The notes: generated by a model not told the origin, from the sequence alone. A stretch of 31,791 nucleotides of DNA from Betaproteobacteria bacterium (GCA_005884335.1 VBCJ01000292.1:1-31791); one strand, 5' to 3'; counted from the stretch's first letter, positions 23,000 through 30,963 are shown. Numbers and translations: made by a program.

Positions 23000-23697
23000 G
23001 CTGCCGCCTCCGCCGGGACCGCCGTGGTTTTCTTCCGCGGCACCTTCACGACGCGCGTGACGAAAATCCCTGGCGTGACGATGCATTCCGGGTCGAGCGC
23101 GCCGAGCTCGACGATTTCGTATACCTGTGCGATGGTGCACTTCGCCGCGCTCGCCATGGTCGGCCCGAAGTTGCGCGCGCTCTTGCGGTAGACGAGGTTG
23201 CCCCAGCGGTCGCCGCGCTCCGCCTTCACGAGCGCGACATCGCCGCGAATCGGGTGTTCGAGCACGTGACCCCGGCCGTCGATCATGCGTGTTTCCTTGC
23301 CCTTGGCGAGATCGGTGCCGTAGCCGGTGGGCGTGTAAAAGGCGCCGATGCCCGCGCCCGCGGCGCGCATGCGCTCGGAAAGCGTACCCTGCGGCACGAG
23401 CTCGAGCTCGACCTTTCCGGCACGGTAGAGCGCTTCGAACAGATACGAGTCGGCCGTGCGCGGATACGAGCAGACGATCTTGCGCACGCGACCGGCTTTC
23501 AGCAGGGCCGCGACGCCGAATTCTGCGTTGCCGGCGTTGTTGTTGACGATGGTGAGCTCGCGCGCGCCCTGAGCGATCAGGGCGTCGATCAGTTCTTCCG
23601 GAACGCCCGCGCCGCCGAACCCGCCGATGAGCACCGTCGAGCCGTCGCCCACGTCGGCGAGCGCGGCTTCGACCGAGGGGAGGATCTTGTCGATCAC
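22996..23697 (-). CDS. pcaI: 3-oxoadipate CoA-transferase subunit A
   Basis: Alpha subunit, 233 aa, GTG start at 23697, only 6 nt after the Bug receptor stop. It transfers CoA from succinyl-CoA to 3-oxoadipate together with PcaJ. The sequence has the CoA-binding loop LIGGFGGAGVPEELIDAL, the oxyanion-region NNNAGNAEFG, CSYPRTADSYLFEALYRAGK and ELELVPQGTLSERMRAAG, GIGAFYTPTGYGT and GDRWGNLVYRKSARNFGP. These segments are close to remembered Pseudomonas PcaI. A short Lys/Ala-rich tail ends the protein. ScoA (acetoacetate) is the main alternative. Confidence 0.88.
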   Translation of the reverse strand: MIDKILPSVEAALADVGDGSTVLIGGFGGAGVPEELIDALIAQGARELTIVNNNAGNAEFGVAALLKAGRVRKIVCSYPRTADSYLFEALYRAGKVELELVPQGTLSERMRAAGAGIGAFYTPTGYGTDLAKGKETRMIDGRGHVLEHPIRGDVALVKAERGDRWGNLVYRKSARNFGPTMASAAKCTIAQVYEIVELGALDPECIVTPGIFVTRVVKVPRKKTTAVPAEAAA

Positions 23698-23703
23698 GAG
23701 GGC

Positions 23704-24672
23704 TCAATCCGCCTTCGCGCCCGAGTCCTTCACCGCTTTTGCCCACTTCGGGATTTCCTCGCGGATGAAAGCCGCGAACTCCGCCGGGCTGTTGCGCTTG
23801 TGGATGAGGCCGTTTTGCGAAAGCCTGTCCTTCACGTCGGGCAGCTCGACGACGCGGTTGATCTCGCCGTTCAGGCGGTTGACGACCTCGGCGCTCGTGC
23901 CCGCAGGCAGGAAAAACCCGATCCAGGTCAGGTCGTCGAAGTCCTTGAAGCCCTGCTCGTTCACCGTCGGCACGTCGGGCAGGGCGGGTGAGCGCTGCGC
24001 GCTCGTCACCGCGATGGGGCGGAGCTTCCCCGCCTTGATCTGCGGCACCGCGGGCGGCATGGAGGTGCTCGAGATCTGCGTCTGTCCCGCAACCGCGGCG
24101 GTCACGGCCTGAGCCGGCTGATAGGGCACATGGGTGATGTCCACGCCCGTCGCGGTCTTGATGCGCTCCATCGAAAGGTGCGTGGTCGTGCCGATGCCGG
24201 ACGAGGCGTAGGCGAGCTTCTCTTTCCTCGCGAGCGCGATCAATTCCGGCAGATTGTTTGCCTTCACGGAAGGGTGCACCGTGATGATATTGGGCGTGCT
24301 GGGTCCGAGTATCACCGGCGCGAAGTCCTTCAGCGGATCGTAGCCCGCACTGGCGTACAGGCTGGGGTTCACCGCGTAGGCGACGCTGATCACGAGCACC
24401 GTGTAGCCGTCGGGCGCGGCGCGCTTGACGAACTGGGCGCCGATGTTGCCGCCCGCGCCGGGCTTGTTCTCCACCACCACCGTCTGTCCCAGCGACTCGC
24501 CGAGCTTCTGGGCCACGAGGCGCCCGACGATGTCGGTCGTGCTCCCCGGGCCGAAGGCGACGATGAACTGTATGGGATGTTGCTTCGGCCATTCCTGAGC
24601 GAGGGTCGGACCGGCGAGCGCGGCGAGCGCCGCAAGAACGAAAACCTTCTTCTCGACCCGCGTGACTTGCAT
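23704..24672 (-). CDS. Bug/TctC-family periplasmic substrate-binding protein (third of three, first in the run)
   Basis: Bug-family receptor, 322 aa, with signal peptide MQVTRVEKKVFVLAALAALA and likely cleavage after GPTLA. Hallmarks are FGPGSTTDIVGR (Asp47), ENKPGAGGNIGAQFVKRAAPDGYTVL, SSGIGTTTHLSMERI, VPYQPAQAV and LPDVPTVNEQGF. It is the first gene of the 15-gene minus-strand run. AGGAGG lies before ATG 24672. The intergenic region to the divergent dehydratase should hold the operon promoter, but I could not pick convincing hexamers on this strand. Direct coupling to pcaIJ suggests it may bind a protocatechuate- or adipate-like acid; not shown by sequence. Confidence 0.93.
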   Translation of the reverse strand: MQVTRVEKKVFVLAALAALAGPTLAQEWPKQHPIQFIVAFGPGSTTDIVGRLVAQKLGESLGQTVVVENKPGAGGNIGAQFVKRAAPDGYTVLVISVAYAVNPSLYASAGYDPLKDFAPVILGPSTPNIITVHPSVKANNLPELIALARKEKLAYASSGIGTTTHLSMERIKTATGVDITHVPYQPAQAVTAAVAGQTQISSTSMPPAVPQIKAGKLRPIAVTSAQRSPALPDVPTVNEQGFKDFDDLTWIGFFLPAGTSAEVVNRLNGEINRVVELPDVKDRLSQNGLIHKRNSPAEFAAFIREEIPKWAKAVKDSGAKAD

Positions 24673-24772
24673 TCCAGGTCCTCCTCAGGCCGCGGCCGAT
24701 TCGCGCCGCGAGAGCAATGAGGATATCGCGTTTGAGGGCGAAAAGCAGCACGCGCCGCGCGAATTGTCCGGG

Positions 24773-24778
24773 TAGAAT
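24773..24778 (+). promoter_or_regulatory. Weak -10 candidate for the dehydratase gene
   Basis: TAGAAT (5/6 to TATAAT) lies 25 nt before the ATG at 24804. No recognisable -35 lies 16-18 nt upstream, and no Shine-Dalgarno precedes the ATG, so the leader would be very short. Low-confidence assignment in the 131-nt divergent gap. Confidence 0.3.
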
Positions 24779-24803
24779 TGCGCTTGAAACCACGACCGCC
24801 CGA

Positions 24804-26528
24804 ATGCCCCCGAGAAAACACCCCGAAGAGCTGCGCAGCCACCGCTGGTACGGCGTGGGCGACCGCAAAACCTTCGATCACCGCTCGCGCACGGCGCAGA
24901 TGGGCTACGACAAGAGCGATTACGCGGGGAAACCCGTGATCGCCATCATCAACACCTGGAGCGACATCAACCCCTGCCACGCGCATTTCCGCACGCGCGC
25001 GGAGGAAGTCAAGCGCGGCGTGTGGCAGGCGGGCGGGTTCCCGATCGAGATGCCCGCGATCGCCCTCGCCGAGCCGTTCCAGAAACCCTCCACCATGATG
25101 TACCGCAATTTCCTCGCGATGGAGACCGAGGAGCTGCTGCGCTCGTATCCCGCCGACGGCTGCGTGCTCATGGGCGGCTGCGACAAGACGACACCCGCTC
25201 TCGTGATGGGCGCGCTTTCGATGGGACTGCCGATGATCTACCTGCCCGCGGGGCCGATGCTGCGCGGCAACTGGCACGGGCAGGTGCTGGGCTCTGGCAG
25301 CGATTCGCGCAAGTACTGGGCGGAACTGCGCGCCGGAACGATCACGGAAAACGACTGGGAAGAGATCGAGGAAGGAATCGCGCGCTCGCCCGGCCACTGC
25401 ATGACCATGGGCACGGCATCGACCATGACCTCGGCCGCGGAAGCGCTCGGCCTCGCGCTGCCCGGCGCGGCGTCGATCCCCGCGGCCGACTCCCACCACG
25501 CGAAAATGGCGACCGCGACCGGCAAGCGCGCGGTCGAGTTGGTGTGGGAAGACGCCACGCCGAAAAATCTCCTCACGCCCTCCTCGTTCGACAACGCCGT
25601 GACCTGCGTGCTCGCCTGCGGCGGCTCGACCAACGCCGCCATTCATCTCATCGCGATGGCGCGGCGCGCGGGCGTGCCGCTCGACCTCGATCGCTTCGAC
25701 GCGATCTCGCGCAAGACTCCGGTGATCGCCAACCTGCGCCCGTCGGGCAAATACCTGATGGAGGATTTCTATTACGCGGGCGGCCTGCGCGCGCTGCTCG
25801 CCTCGATCCGCGACCTGCTCGATCTCGATGCGAAGACGGTGAGCGGCAAGACGCTCGGGGAGAACCTCGAAGGCGCGAAGATCTTCAACCCCGACGTGAT
25901 CCTGCCGCGCGAGAAGGCGCTGATTCCCTCGGGCGGGCTTGCGGTGCTGCGCGGCAACCTCGCGCCCGACGGCGCCATCGTCAAGCCGGCCGCCGCGGAG
26001 CCGCGCCTCTTGCAGCACAAAGGCCGGGCGGTGGTCTTCGAGGACTACGACGACTTGCAGGCGCGAATCGACGATCCGCGGCTCGACGTCGACGCCGATT
26101 CGGTTATCGTGCTCCGCAACGCCGGACCGATCGGAGCGCCCGGCATGCCCGAGTGGGAAGTTCCGATCCCGAAAAAACTCCTGCAGCAGGGCGTGCGCGA
26201 TATGGTGCGGATCTCGGACGCGAGGATGAGCGGCACCGCCTACGGCTGCTGCGTGCTGCACGTGGCGCCCGAGTCCTTCGTCGGCGGGCCGCTCGCGCTC
26301 GTGAAGACCGGCGATGCGATCGAGCTCGACGTGCCGCGCCGCCGCCTGCAGGTTCTGATCGACGACGCCGAGATGATGAAGCGAAAGCGCGCATGGAAAG
26401 CTCCGGCGCGCAAGTTCGAGCGCGGCTACGGCGCGCTCTTCTCGCAGCACATCAGGCAGGCAAACGAGGGCTGCGACTTTGATTTCCTCGAAGGCACCGC
26501 ACCCACGCCCGAGCCGGAGATTCACTGA
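24804..26528 (+). CDS. IlvD/Edd-family sugar-acid dehydratase (L-arabinonate/D-xylonate dehydratase-like)
   Basis: Iron-sulfur dehydratase of 574 aa from ATG 24804 (the frame is open to 24717 without a ribosome site). Cys58 (INPCHAH), Cys126 (GGCDKTT) and Cys199 (PGHCMTMGTAS) match almost position for position the [2Fe-2S] ligands I recall for Rhizobium L-arabinonate dehydratase. Asp127-Lys128 are metal/carbamylation-type residues and the catalytic-Ser region is ARMSGTAYGCC. It would convert an aldonate (or a dihydroxy acid) to the 2-keto-3-deoxy acid. The length is nearer to pentonate dehydratases than to Edd (about 600 aa). It is the first of three co-directional genes spaced by 11 and 4 nt, and diverges from the Bug receptor/pcaIJ run. 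Confidence 0.9.
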   Translation: MPPRKHPEELRSHRWYGVGDRKTFDHRSRTAQMGYDKSDYAGKPVIAIINTWSDINPCHAHFRTRAEEVKRGVWQAGGFPIEMPAIALAEPFQKPSTMMYRNFLAMETEELLRSYPADGCVLMGGCDKTTPALVMGALSMGLPMIYLPAGPMLRGNWHGQVLGSGSDSRKYWAELRAGTITENDWEEIEEGIARSPGHCMTMGTASTMTSAAEALGLALPGAASIPAADSHHAKMATATGKRAVELVWEDATPKNLLTPSSFDNAVTCVLACGGSTNAAIHLIAMARRAGVPLDLDRFDAISRKTPVIANLRPSGKYLMEDFYYAGGLRALLASIRDLLDLDAKTVSGKTLGENLEGAKIFNPDVILPREKALIPSGGLAVLRGNLAPDGAIVKPAAAEPRLLQHKGRAVVFEDYDDLQARIDDPRLDVDADSVIVLRNAGPIGAPGMPEWEVPIPKKLLQQGVRDMVRISDARMSGTAYGCCVLHVAPESFVGGPLALVKTGDAIELDVPRRRLQVLIDDAEMMKRKRAWKAPARKFERGYGALFSQHIRQANEGCDFDFLEGTAPTPEPEIH

Positions 26529-26539
26529 GGGAGATGACT

Positions 26540-27265
26540 ATGAGCTACCTGGTTCGCCTGTGTACCCTTGCTCTGTTGCTGTCGCAAAGCCTAGCGGCAC
26601 ATGCCGAACCCTACAATCTCGGGGCCTTTCGCCTGGCGCCGATCGACGATCCGTGGCGGATCGAATTTCAGCCCGGCGCCAAGCAAGTGACCCGGCAAGA
26701 CATTGAACAGGTCGTCAAGATCGTGGGGGCGACCCGGGGCTGGAAGGTCGCCAACTCGACCGAGGGCCGCATGGAGCTGACGAACGTCATACGCGAGCAC
26801 ACGATGTCGATCGAGCTGGCCTACGACGCAACCGGTTACGGCATTCGATATTTGCAAAGCACCAATCTTCTCTACAAGGAGCTAGCAAACAGCGGCGGAA
26901 CGCTCCGGGTGATTCACAGCAACTACAACGGCTGGATCAAGGACCTCGCAGCGGGGATCAATGCCGGCCTGGGAGTACCGGCGCAAACAACGATCGGCTT
27001 TGCGCCGCTCGAAAAAGTCGACGCCGTTCCCTTTCTCAGGGAGAAGGGACGCGAAGCCTACAAGGAATTCCTGTCCAGGCCGACGCCGCGCGCATTTGCG
27101 ATTGCGCCAAACGGAGCATGGGCATCCAGCTCCCGGAGCGCTCCCGGGAGCAGGCAGCAGCTCGACGTCGTCGGGTACGCGATGGAAAGCTGCAATCGTC
27201 GCGGCAACGGAGAGTGCAAGCTCTACGCCCTGGACGAGCACGTGGTGTGGCGCTCCGACCGGTGA
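26540..27265 (+). CDS. Exported hypothetical protein
   Basis: I do not recognise a characterised family. The 241-aa product has a signal peptide (MSYLVRLCTLALLLSQSLAAHA, cut before EPYN). The middle has GWKVANSTEGRMEL, a histidine-containing EHTMSIELAYD segment, YGIRYLQSTNLLY and the VIHSNYNGWIKDL pattern seen in small exported proteins of Burkholderiales. The C-terminal part, AFAIAPNGAWA and then ESCNRRGNGECKLYALDEHVVW, has two Cys that could form a disulfide. ATG 26534 directly abuts GAGGGAG; ATG 26540 has correct spacing and is preferred. It lies between the dehydratase and the dioxygenase, 4 nt from the latter. Confidence 0.8.
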   Translation: MSYLVRLCTLALLLSQSLAAHAEPYNLGAFRLAPIDDPWRIEFQPGAKQVTRQDIEQVVKIVGATRGWKVANSTEGRMELTNVIREHTMSIELAYDATGYGIRYLQSTNLLYKELANSGGTLRVIHSNYNGWIKDLAAGINAGLGVPAQTTIGFAPLEKVDAVPFLREKGREAYKEFLSRPTPRAFAIAPNGAWASSSRSAPGSRQQLDVVGYAMESCNRRGNGECKLYALDEHVVWRSDR

Positions 27266-27269
27266 AGCC

Positions 27270-27821
27270 ATGGTCTCTCTGATCCGCCGCCGGCTCCTTG
27301 CCGCCGCGGCCGCGCTTCCGGTGGTTCCGGCCTTTGCTCAGACGCGACCGCTCACCTGCGGCGAGCTGACCGCGCAGCAGACCGAAGGACCTTTTTTCAA
27401 GACGAACACGCCGCGGCGCGTTTCGCTGGTAGAGCCGCAGTCCAAGGCCCCGAGGTTGATCGTGAGCGGGCAGGTCCTGTCGGCCCGATGCCGGCCCGTG
27501 GCGAACGCCTTGCTCGATTTCTGGCACGCGGACGAAGACGGCGAGTACGACAACCGCGGCTTTCGCTATCGCGGCCACCAGTTCACCGACGCGGAGGGGC
27601 GCTATCGCCTGCAAACCATCGTTCCGGCGGAATACCCCGGGCGCACCCGGCATATCCACGTCAAGGTGCAAGCGCCCGGAAAGCGCATTCTCACGACGCA
27701 GCTCTACTTCCGAGACGAGCCCGGCAATCGCCGCGACAACCTCTACCGCCCGGACCTGGAGATGCGCATGGCCGGCAAAGGCGCCGGCGAAGGAACGTTC
27801 GACTTCGTCGTCGAGGTCTAG
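27270..27821 (+). CDS. Exported intradiol ring-cleavage dioxygenase
   Basis: Non-heme Fe(III) dioxygenase domain of 183 aa, shorter than cytoplasmic catechol 1,2-dioxygenases. The iron ligands Tyr93 (DGEYDNRG), Tyr122 (PAEYPGR), His128 and His130 (RHIHVKV) are all present. The N-terminus MVSLIRRRLLAAAAALPVVPAFAQ is a signal peptide with a run of three Arg before the hydrophobic core, suggestive of the Tat route used for folded metalloproteins. It would cleave catechol-type rings between the hydroxyls, outside the cytoplasm. ATG 27270 is 4 nt after the preceding stop. It converges with the ABC binding-protein gene with 16 nt between them. Substrate unknown; protocatechuate-like or lignin-derived diols are possible. 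Confidence 0.87.
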   Translation: MVSLIRRRLLAAAAALPVVPAFAQTRPLTCGELTAQQTEGPFFKTNTPRRVSLVEPQSKAPRLIVSGQVLSARCRPVANALLDFWHADEDGEYDNRGFRYRGHQFTDAEGRYRLQTIVPAEYPGRTRHIHVKVQAPGKRILTTQLYFRDEPGNRRDNLYRPDLEMRMAGKGAGEGTFDFVVEV

Positions 27822-27837
27822 GTCCGGGGGCGCCAGA

Positions 27838-29037
27838 TCATTTCCCCGCGACAAACGGGCAGTTGCCTTCGTTCAGCGGCCGGAACGCCTGCTCCGCAGG
27901 AATGCTGGCGAGGACCTTGAAGTAGTCCCAGTCGCTCTTCGACTCCTCGGGCGCTTTCACCTGCAGGAGATACATCGGATGGAGCTTGCGGCCATCCTCT
28001 CGGATCCTTCCTTTGCCGAAGAGCGGATCGTCGGTCGTCATCGCCTTCATCGCGGCCACCACGGCTTTCCCGTCGCCCGCGCCGCCCGCCTTGTCGACCG
28101 CCTTGAGGAAATGCAGCACGGATGCATAGACTCCGGCCTGCATGTCGTTCGGCATCGCGGCGTTGTGCGCGCGCTTGCGGAAGCGCTGCGACCACGCGCG
28201 CGTGCCCTCGTTCATGTCCCAGTAAAACGGGTTCACGGTGAGCGCGCCCTGCGAGGCCTTGAGGCCCAGCGCGGGCACGTTGTTGATGCCGAAAATCAGC
28301 GATACGATGCTCTGCTTGGCCGGCAGCCCGAATTCCGCTGCCTGCTTCATCGAATTGGTGGTGTCGCCGCCCGCGACCGCCAACGCGACCACCTGGGCCC
28401 CGGAAGATTGAGCCGCCAGCAGGAACGACGAAAAATCCGGCGTCGCAATCGGCACGCGCACGCCCCCTAAGACCTTGCCTCCGTCCTTCAACAGCTGATC
28501 GGTCGCCTGCCTCTCCAGGTCGTGGCCGAAGGCATAGTCGGCGGTGATGAAGAACCAGGTCATGCCGCCGCGCTGAACCACGGCTTTGGCGAGCGAGTGC
28601 CCATACGACCAGGTGTCGTAGGTCCAATGCACGGTGTTCGGCGAACACTTCGATCCGGTGAGCTCCGCGCTTCCTGCTCCCGAGCCGATCAGCACCTTGT
28701 TCTTCTGCCGGACGATCTCGTTCACCGCGAGCGCGACGGCCGAGTTCGGAATATCCACAATGAGGTCGACCCCGTCTTGGTCGAGCCACTTGCGCGCGAC
28801 TACGGATCCCACGTCGGGCTTGTTCTGATGGTCGGCGAAAACCACGTCGATCCTGCGTCCGGCGGCCTTGGCGCCGTAGTCCTCGACCGCCATCTGCGCG
28901 GCGAGCACCGAGCCGCGTCCCTGAAAGTCCGCGTATACGCTGGTTTGATCGTTCAAGACGCCGATGCGGATCGGCTGGTCCTGCGCGACGACGGTGCCGG
29001 CCAGGGCAAGTGAGACAAGAAAAACCATTCGCGTCAT
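27838..29037 (-). CDS. Branched-chain amino-acid-type ABC transporter substrate-binding protein
   Basis: Periplasmic type I binding protein of 399 aa. The signal peptide MTRMVFLVSLALAGTVVA precedes QDQPIRIGVLNDQTSVYADFQG. Also seen are QMAVEDYGAKAAGRRIDVV, a hinge-region GSGAGSAELTG, FFITADYAFGHDLER and FSSFLLAAQSSGAQVVAL. LivJ-like proteins of this subgroup in soil proteobacteria often bind aromatic acids rather than amino acids (family knowledge). It lies 12 nt downstream of the feruloyl-CoA synthase gene, so uptake of a hydroxycinnamate-like acid is the best guess. No permease or ATPase genes are in the window. ATG 29037 has GAGGAGT upstream. Confidence 0.92.
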   Translation of the reverse strand: MTRMVFLVSLALAGTVVAQDQPIRIGVLNDQTSVYADFQGRGSVLAAQMAVEDYGAKAAGRRIDVVFADHQNKPDVGSVVARKWLDQDGVDLIVDIPNSAVALAVNEIVRQKNKVLIGSGAGSAELTGSKCSPNTVHWTYDTWSYGHSLAKAVVQRGGMTWFFITADYAFGHDLERQATDQLLKDGGKVLGGVRVPIATPDFSSFLLAAQSSGAQVVALAVAGGDTTNSMKQAAEFGLPAKQSIVSLIFGINNVPALGLKASQGALTVNPFYWDMNEGTRAWSQRFRKRAHNAAMPNDMQAGVYASVLHFLKAVDKAGGAGDGKAVVAAMKAMTTDDPLFGKGRIREDGRKLHPMYLLQVKAPEESKSDWDYFKVLASIPAEQAFRPLNEGNCPFVAGK

Positions 29038-29049
29038 GAATAGACTCCT

Positions 29050-30819
29050 CTATTGGCTGGCGACGATGACTTCGGGGGCCGGACGATCGGCATGCAGTTT
29101 TTCAACGAGCGCCGCGCGACGGTCAAGGACTGCCCGCTGGTTGATGTAACCCTTGTCGGTGATCTCGTTCGCGTCGATCGAAGGCGGCTCGGCCATGACG
29201 AGCGCGCGCACCGGATGCGTCGAGCTGCCACCGCCCGACTCCGCGGCGAGCCGGTCGAGCACCGATCGCAAGTACCCGCGCACGCTCGCGTCGTCCAGTC
29301 CGCGCGCCTTGACCGCGGCGACGTTAAGGAAGACGAGAGCGCCGACCTCGCTCCTCTCGTGGCCGGTGATCACGGCGTCCTGCACGATCGGATCCCCGGC
29401 GGCGATCAGCTCGACGCGCGTCGCGCCGACGTGCACCCACGTGCCCGTCGACAGTTTGAAATCCTCGGCAATGCGCCCGTCGAACGCGAGCCCCTGCTCG
29501 GGTTTTGCCGGATCGGCGAACTTCAATGCGTCGCCGATGCGGTAGTAGCCCTCCTCGTCGAACGCGGCCTTCGTGAGATCGTCGCGGCCCCAGTAGCCGG
29601 GCGTGACGTTCGGGCCTTTCACGCGCGCTTCGAGCTTGCCTGCGGCGGGCAGCAGCTTCAGCTCGCAGCCGGGCACCGGCAGCCCGATGATGCCCGCGCG
29701 ATCGACCGCGTAGTGCACACCCGTCGCCATCGGCGCCGTTTCGGTCGAGCCCCACGCGGAAATGAGCGGGAGCTGCGCGCCGCGCTCGGCGACAGCGAGC
29801 TCCTGCATGCGCTCCCACAGGTTCTGCGGGAGCGACGCTCCGGCGTATACCATGCAGTCGAGGTCGCGGAAAAAACTGCGCCGGAGCGCCACGTCCTTCT
29901 CGAGGAAGGGCATGAGCAGGTCGAAGCCGCGGGGCACGTTGAAGTAGATCGTCGGCGAGACGTCCCTCAAGTTCCCCGCTGTGATTTCGATGAGACCGGG
30001 AGCGGGCTTGCCGCCGTCGATATGGAACGTGCCGCCATTCCTCAGCATCATGCCGAAATTGTTGTTGCCGCCGAAGGTGTGGTTCCACGGCAGCCAGTCG
30101 ACCAGCACCTGCGGCCGGTCCTCGAGGAAGGGCCAGACGACCGCGTACTGCTCCTGGTTGACGGTGAGCATGCGCTGCGTATTGATCACGCCCTTGGGGG
30201 TTCCGGTCGAACCGGAAGTGAAAAGGATCTTCGCTACGGTCCCGGGTCCGATGCCGGCGAAGGCTTCGTCCACCTCGGAGCTTGCTTTCTCCGGAAGCAG
30301 CTCGTCGATCGACGTCGGCCTCGCGCCGACCGCGGCAAGCGCAGGCGCGAACTTCGTGGGATCGGCGGTCCACACCAGGCCCGGACGCACCAGCTCGAAG
30401 ATCGCTCTGAGCTTGGCGAAATCCTTCGACATCAGCGAGTATGCGGGCGAGACGGGCGCGACCGGAACGCCGACATGCATCGCGCCGAGCGCGAGAAGCG
30501 CGTGGTCGACGGAGTTGTCCGAGAGGATCACCACCGGCCGCGAGCCATCGAGCCCCCGGTCGAGCAATCCCTGGCCGGCGCGGCGCACCAGCCCTAGCGC
30601 CTCGCGGTAGCCCAGCCTCCTCCAGGCACCGTCCCTGCGCTCGGCGAGGAAGGTCCGCTCCGGTTTCTCGCGGGCCCAGCGCTCGAGCCACTCGCCGACC
30701 GCGCGCGCGTGCCCGCCCAGCTTCAGGGGCGAGCGCAGGATCATCGCGCCGTCGGCGCGGCGCTCGATCTGGACTTTGGCTGGCGCAAAGCGCAGGCCCG
30801 GCTGGAGCGCTTTCCCCAT
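29050..30819 (-). CDS. fcs: Feruloyl-CoA synthase (ANL-superfamily acyl-CoA ligase)
   Basis: Activates ferulate or related hydroxycinnamates to the CoA thioester via an acyl-adenylate. At 589 aa it has the AMP loop LFTSGSTGTPKGV (199-211), the feruloyl-CoA-synthase-type WNHTFGGNNNFGMMLRNGG, YFNVPRGFDLLMPFLE, YAGASLPQNLWERM, GSTETAPMATG, and GPNVTPGYWGRDD. The hinge is FDGRIAEDFKLSTGTWV. The usual C-terminal Lys motif is replaced by the form seen in this family, EITDKGYINQRAVLDRR. ATG 30819 has GAGGAGGG upstream. It diverges from a thiolase gene and is followed by a binding protein, in line with CoA-dependent phenylpropanoid degradation. No enoyl-CoA hydratase/aldolase is visible here. Confidence 0.87.
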   Translation of the reverse strand: MGKALQPGLRFAPAKVQIERRADGAMILRSPLKLGGHARAVGEWLERWAREKPERTFLAERRDGAWRRLGYREALGLVRRAGQGLLDRGLDGSRPVVILSDNSVDHALLALGAMHVGVPVAPVSPAYSLMSKDFAKLRAIFELVRPGLVWTADPTKFAPALAAVGARPTSIDELLPEKASSEVDEAFAGIGPGTVAKILFTSGSTGTPKGVINTQRMLTVNQEQYAVVWPFLEDRPQVLVDWLPWNHTFGGNNNFGMMLRNGGTFHIDGGKPAPGLIEITAGNLRDVSPTIYFNVPRGFDLLMPFLEKDVALRRSFFRDLDCMVYAGASLPQNLWERMQELAVAERGAQLPLISAWGSTETAPMATGVHYAVDRAGIIGLPVPGCELKLLPAAGKLEARVKGPNVTPGYWGRDDLTKAAFDEEGYYRIGDALKFADPAKPEQGLAFDGRIAEDFKLSTGTWVHVGATRVELIAAGDPIVQDAVITGHERSEVGALVFLNVAAVKARGLDDASVRGYLRSVLDRLAAESGGGSSTHPVRALVMAEPPSIDANEITDKGYINQRAVLDRRAALVEKLHADRPAPEVIVASQ

Positions 30820-30836
30820 GACCCTCCTCGTGGCGC

Positions 30837-30867
30837 TCTTCGCTTTGGCTTCGCCAAAGCGCGAAGA
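30837..30867. promoter_or_regulatory. Perfect 9-bp dyad in the fcs/thiolase divergent region, operator candidate
   Basis: CGCTTTGGC and GCCAAAGCG (30841-30849 and 30853-30861) are exact inverted copies around a 3-nt centre, with imperfect pairing continuing outward (TCTT/AAGA). It lies about 20 nt before the fcs ATG and on the promoter side of the divergent thiolase. The geometry suits a dimeric regulator such as a MarR- or TetR-type repressor, but a transcript hairpin is equally possible. No T-run, so not a terminator. Confidence 0.45.
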
Positions 30868-30883
30868 ACCGATATCCTACGGG

Positions 30884-30950
30884 AAACCGGGGACAGACCC
30901 CGGTTTAAGAAAAAACCCCGGTGAAGAAACCGGGGTCTGTCCCCGGTTTT
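30884..30950 (+). repeat. Palindromic element, copy C (GGGGACAGACC family, CCGG subtype)
   Basis: Two 23-nt arms, 30884-30906 and 30927-30949, are perfect inverted copies (AAACCGGGGACAGACCCCGG and three T). The arms share CCGGGGACAGACC with copies A and B but continue CCGG instead of ACGT. The 20-nt loop contains another CCCCGGT piece. The element ends CCCCGGTTTTC and is followed after two T by GGAGG, the ribosome site of the thiolase at 30964. It therefore lies in that gene's 5' leader. Confidence 0.88.
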
Positions 30951-30963
30951 CTTGGAGGTTCCC

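Noticed and set aside
22340..24868. Very long minus-strand open frame of 842 codons ending in the CoA-transferase subunit B, suggesting a fusion
   Set aside because: Upstream of 22999 the translation is low-complexity Arg/Ala/Gly sequence lying out of frame over pcaI and the Bug receptor. The true subunit B starts at the GTGA overlap.
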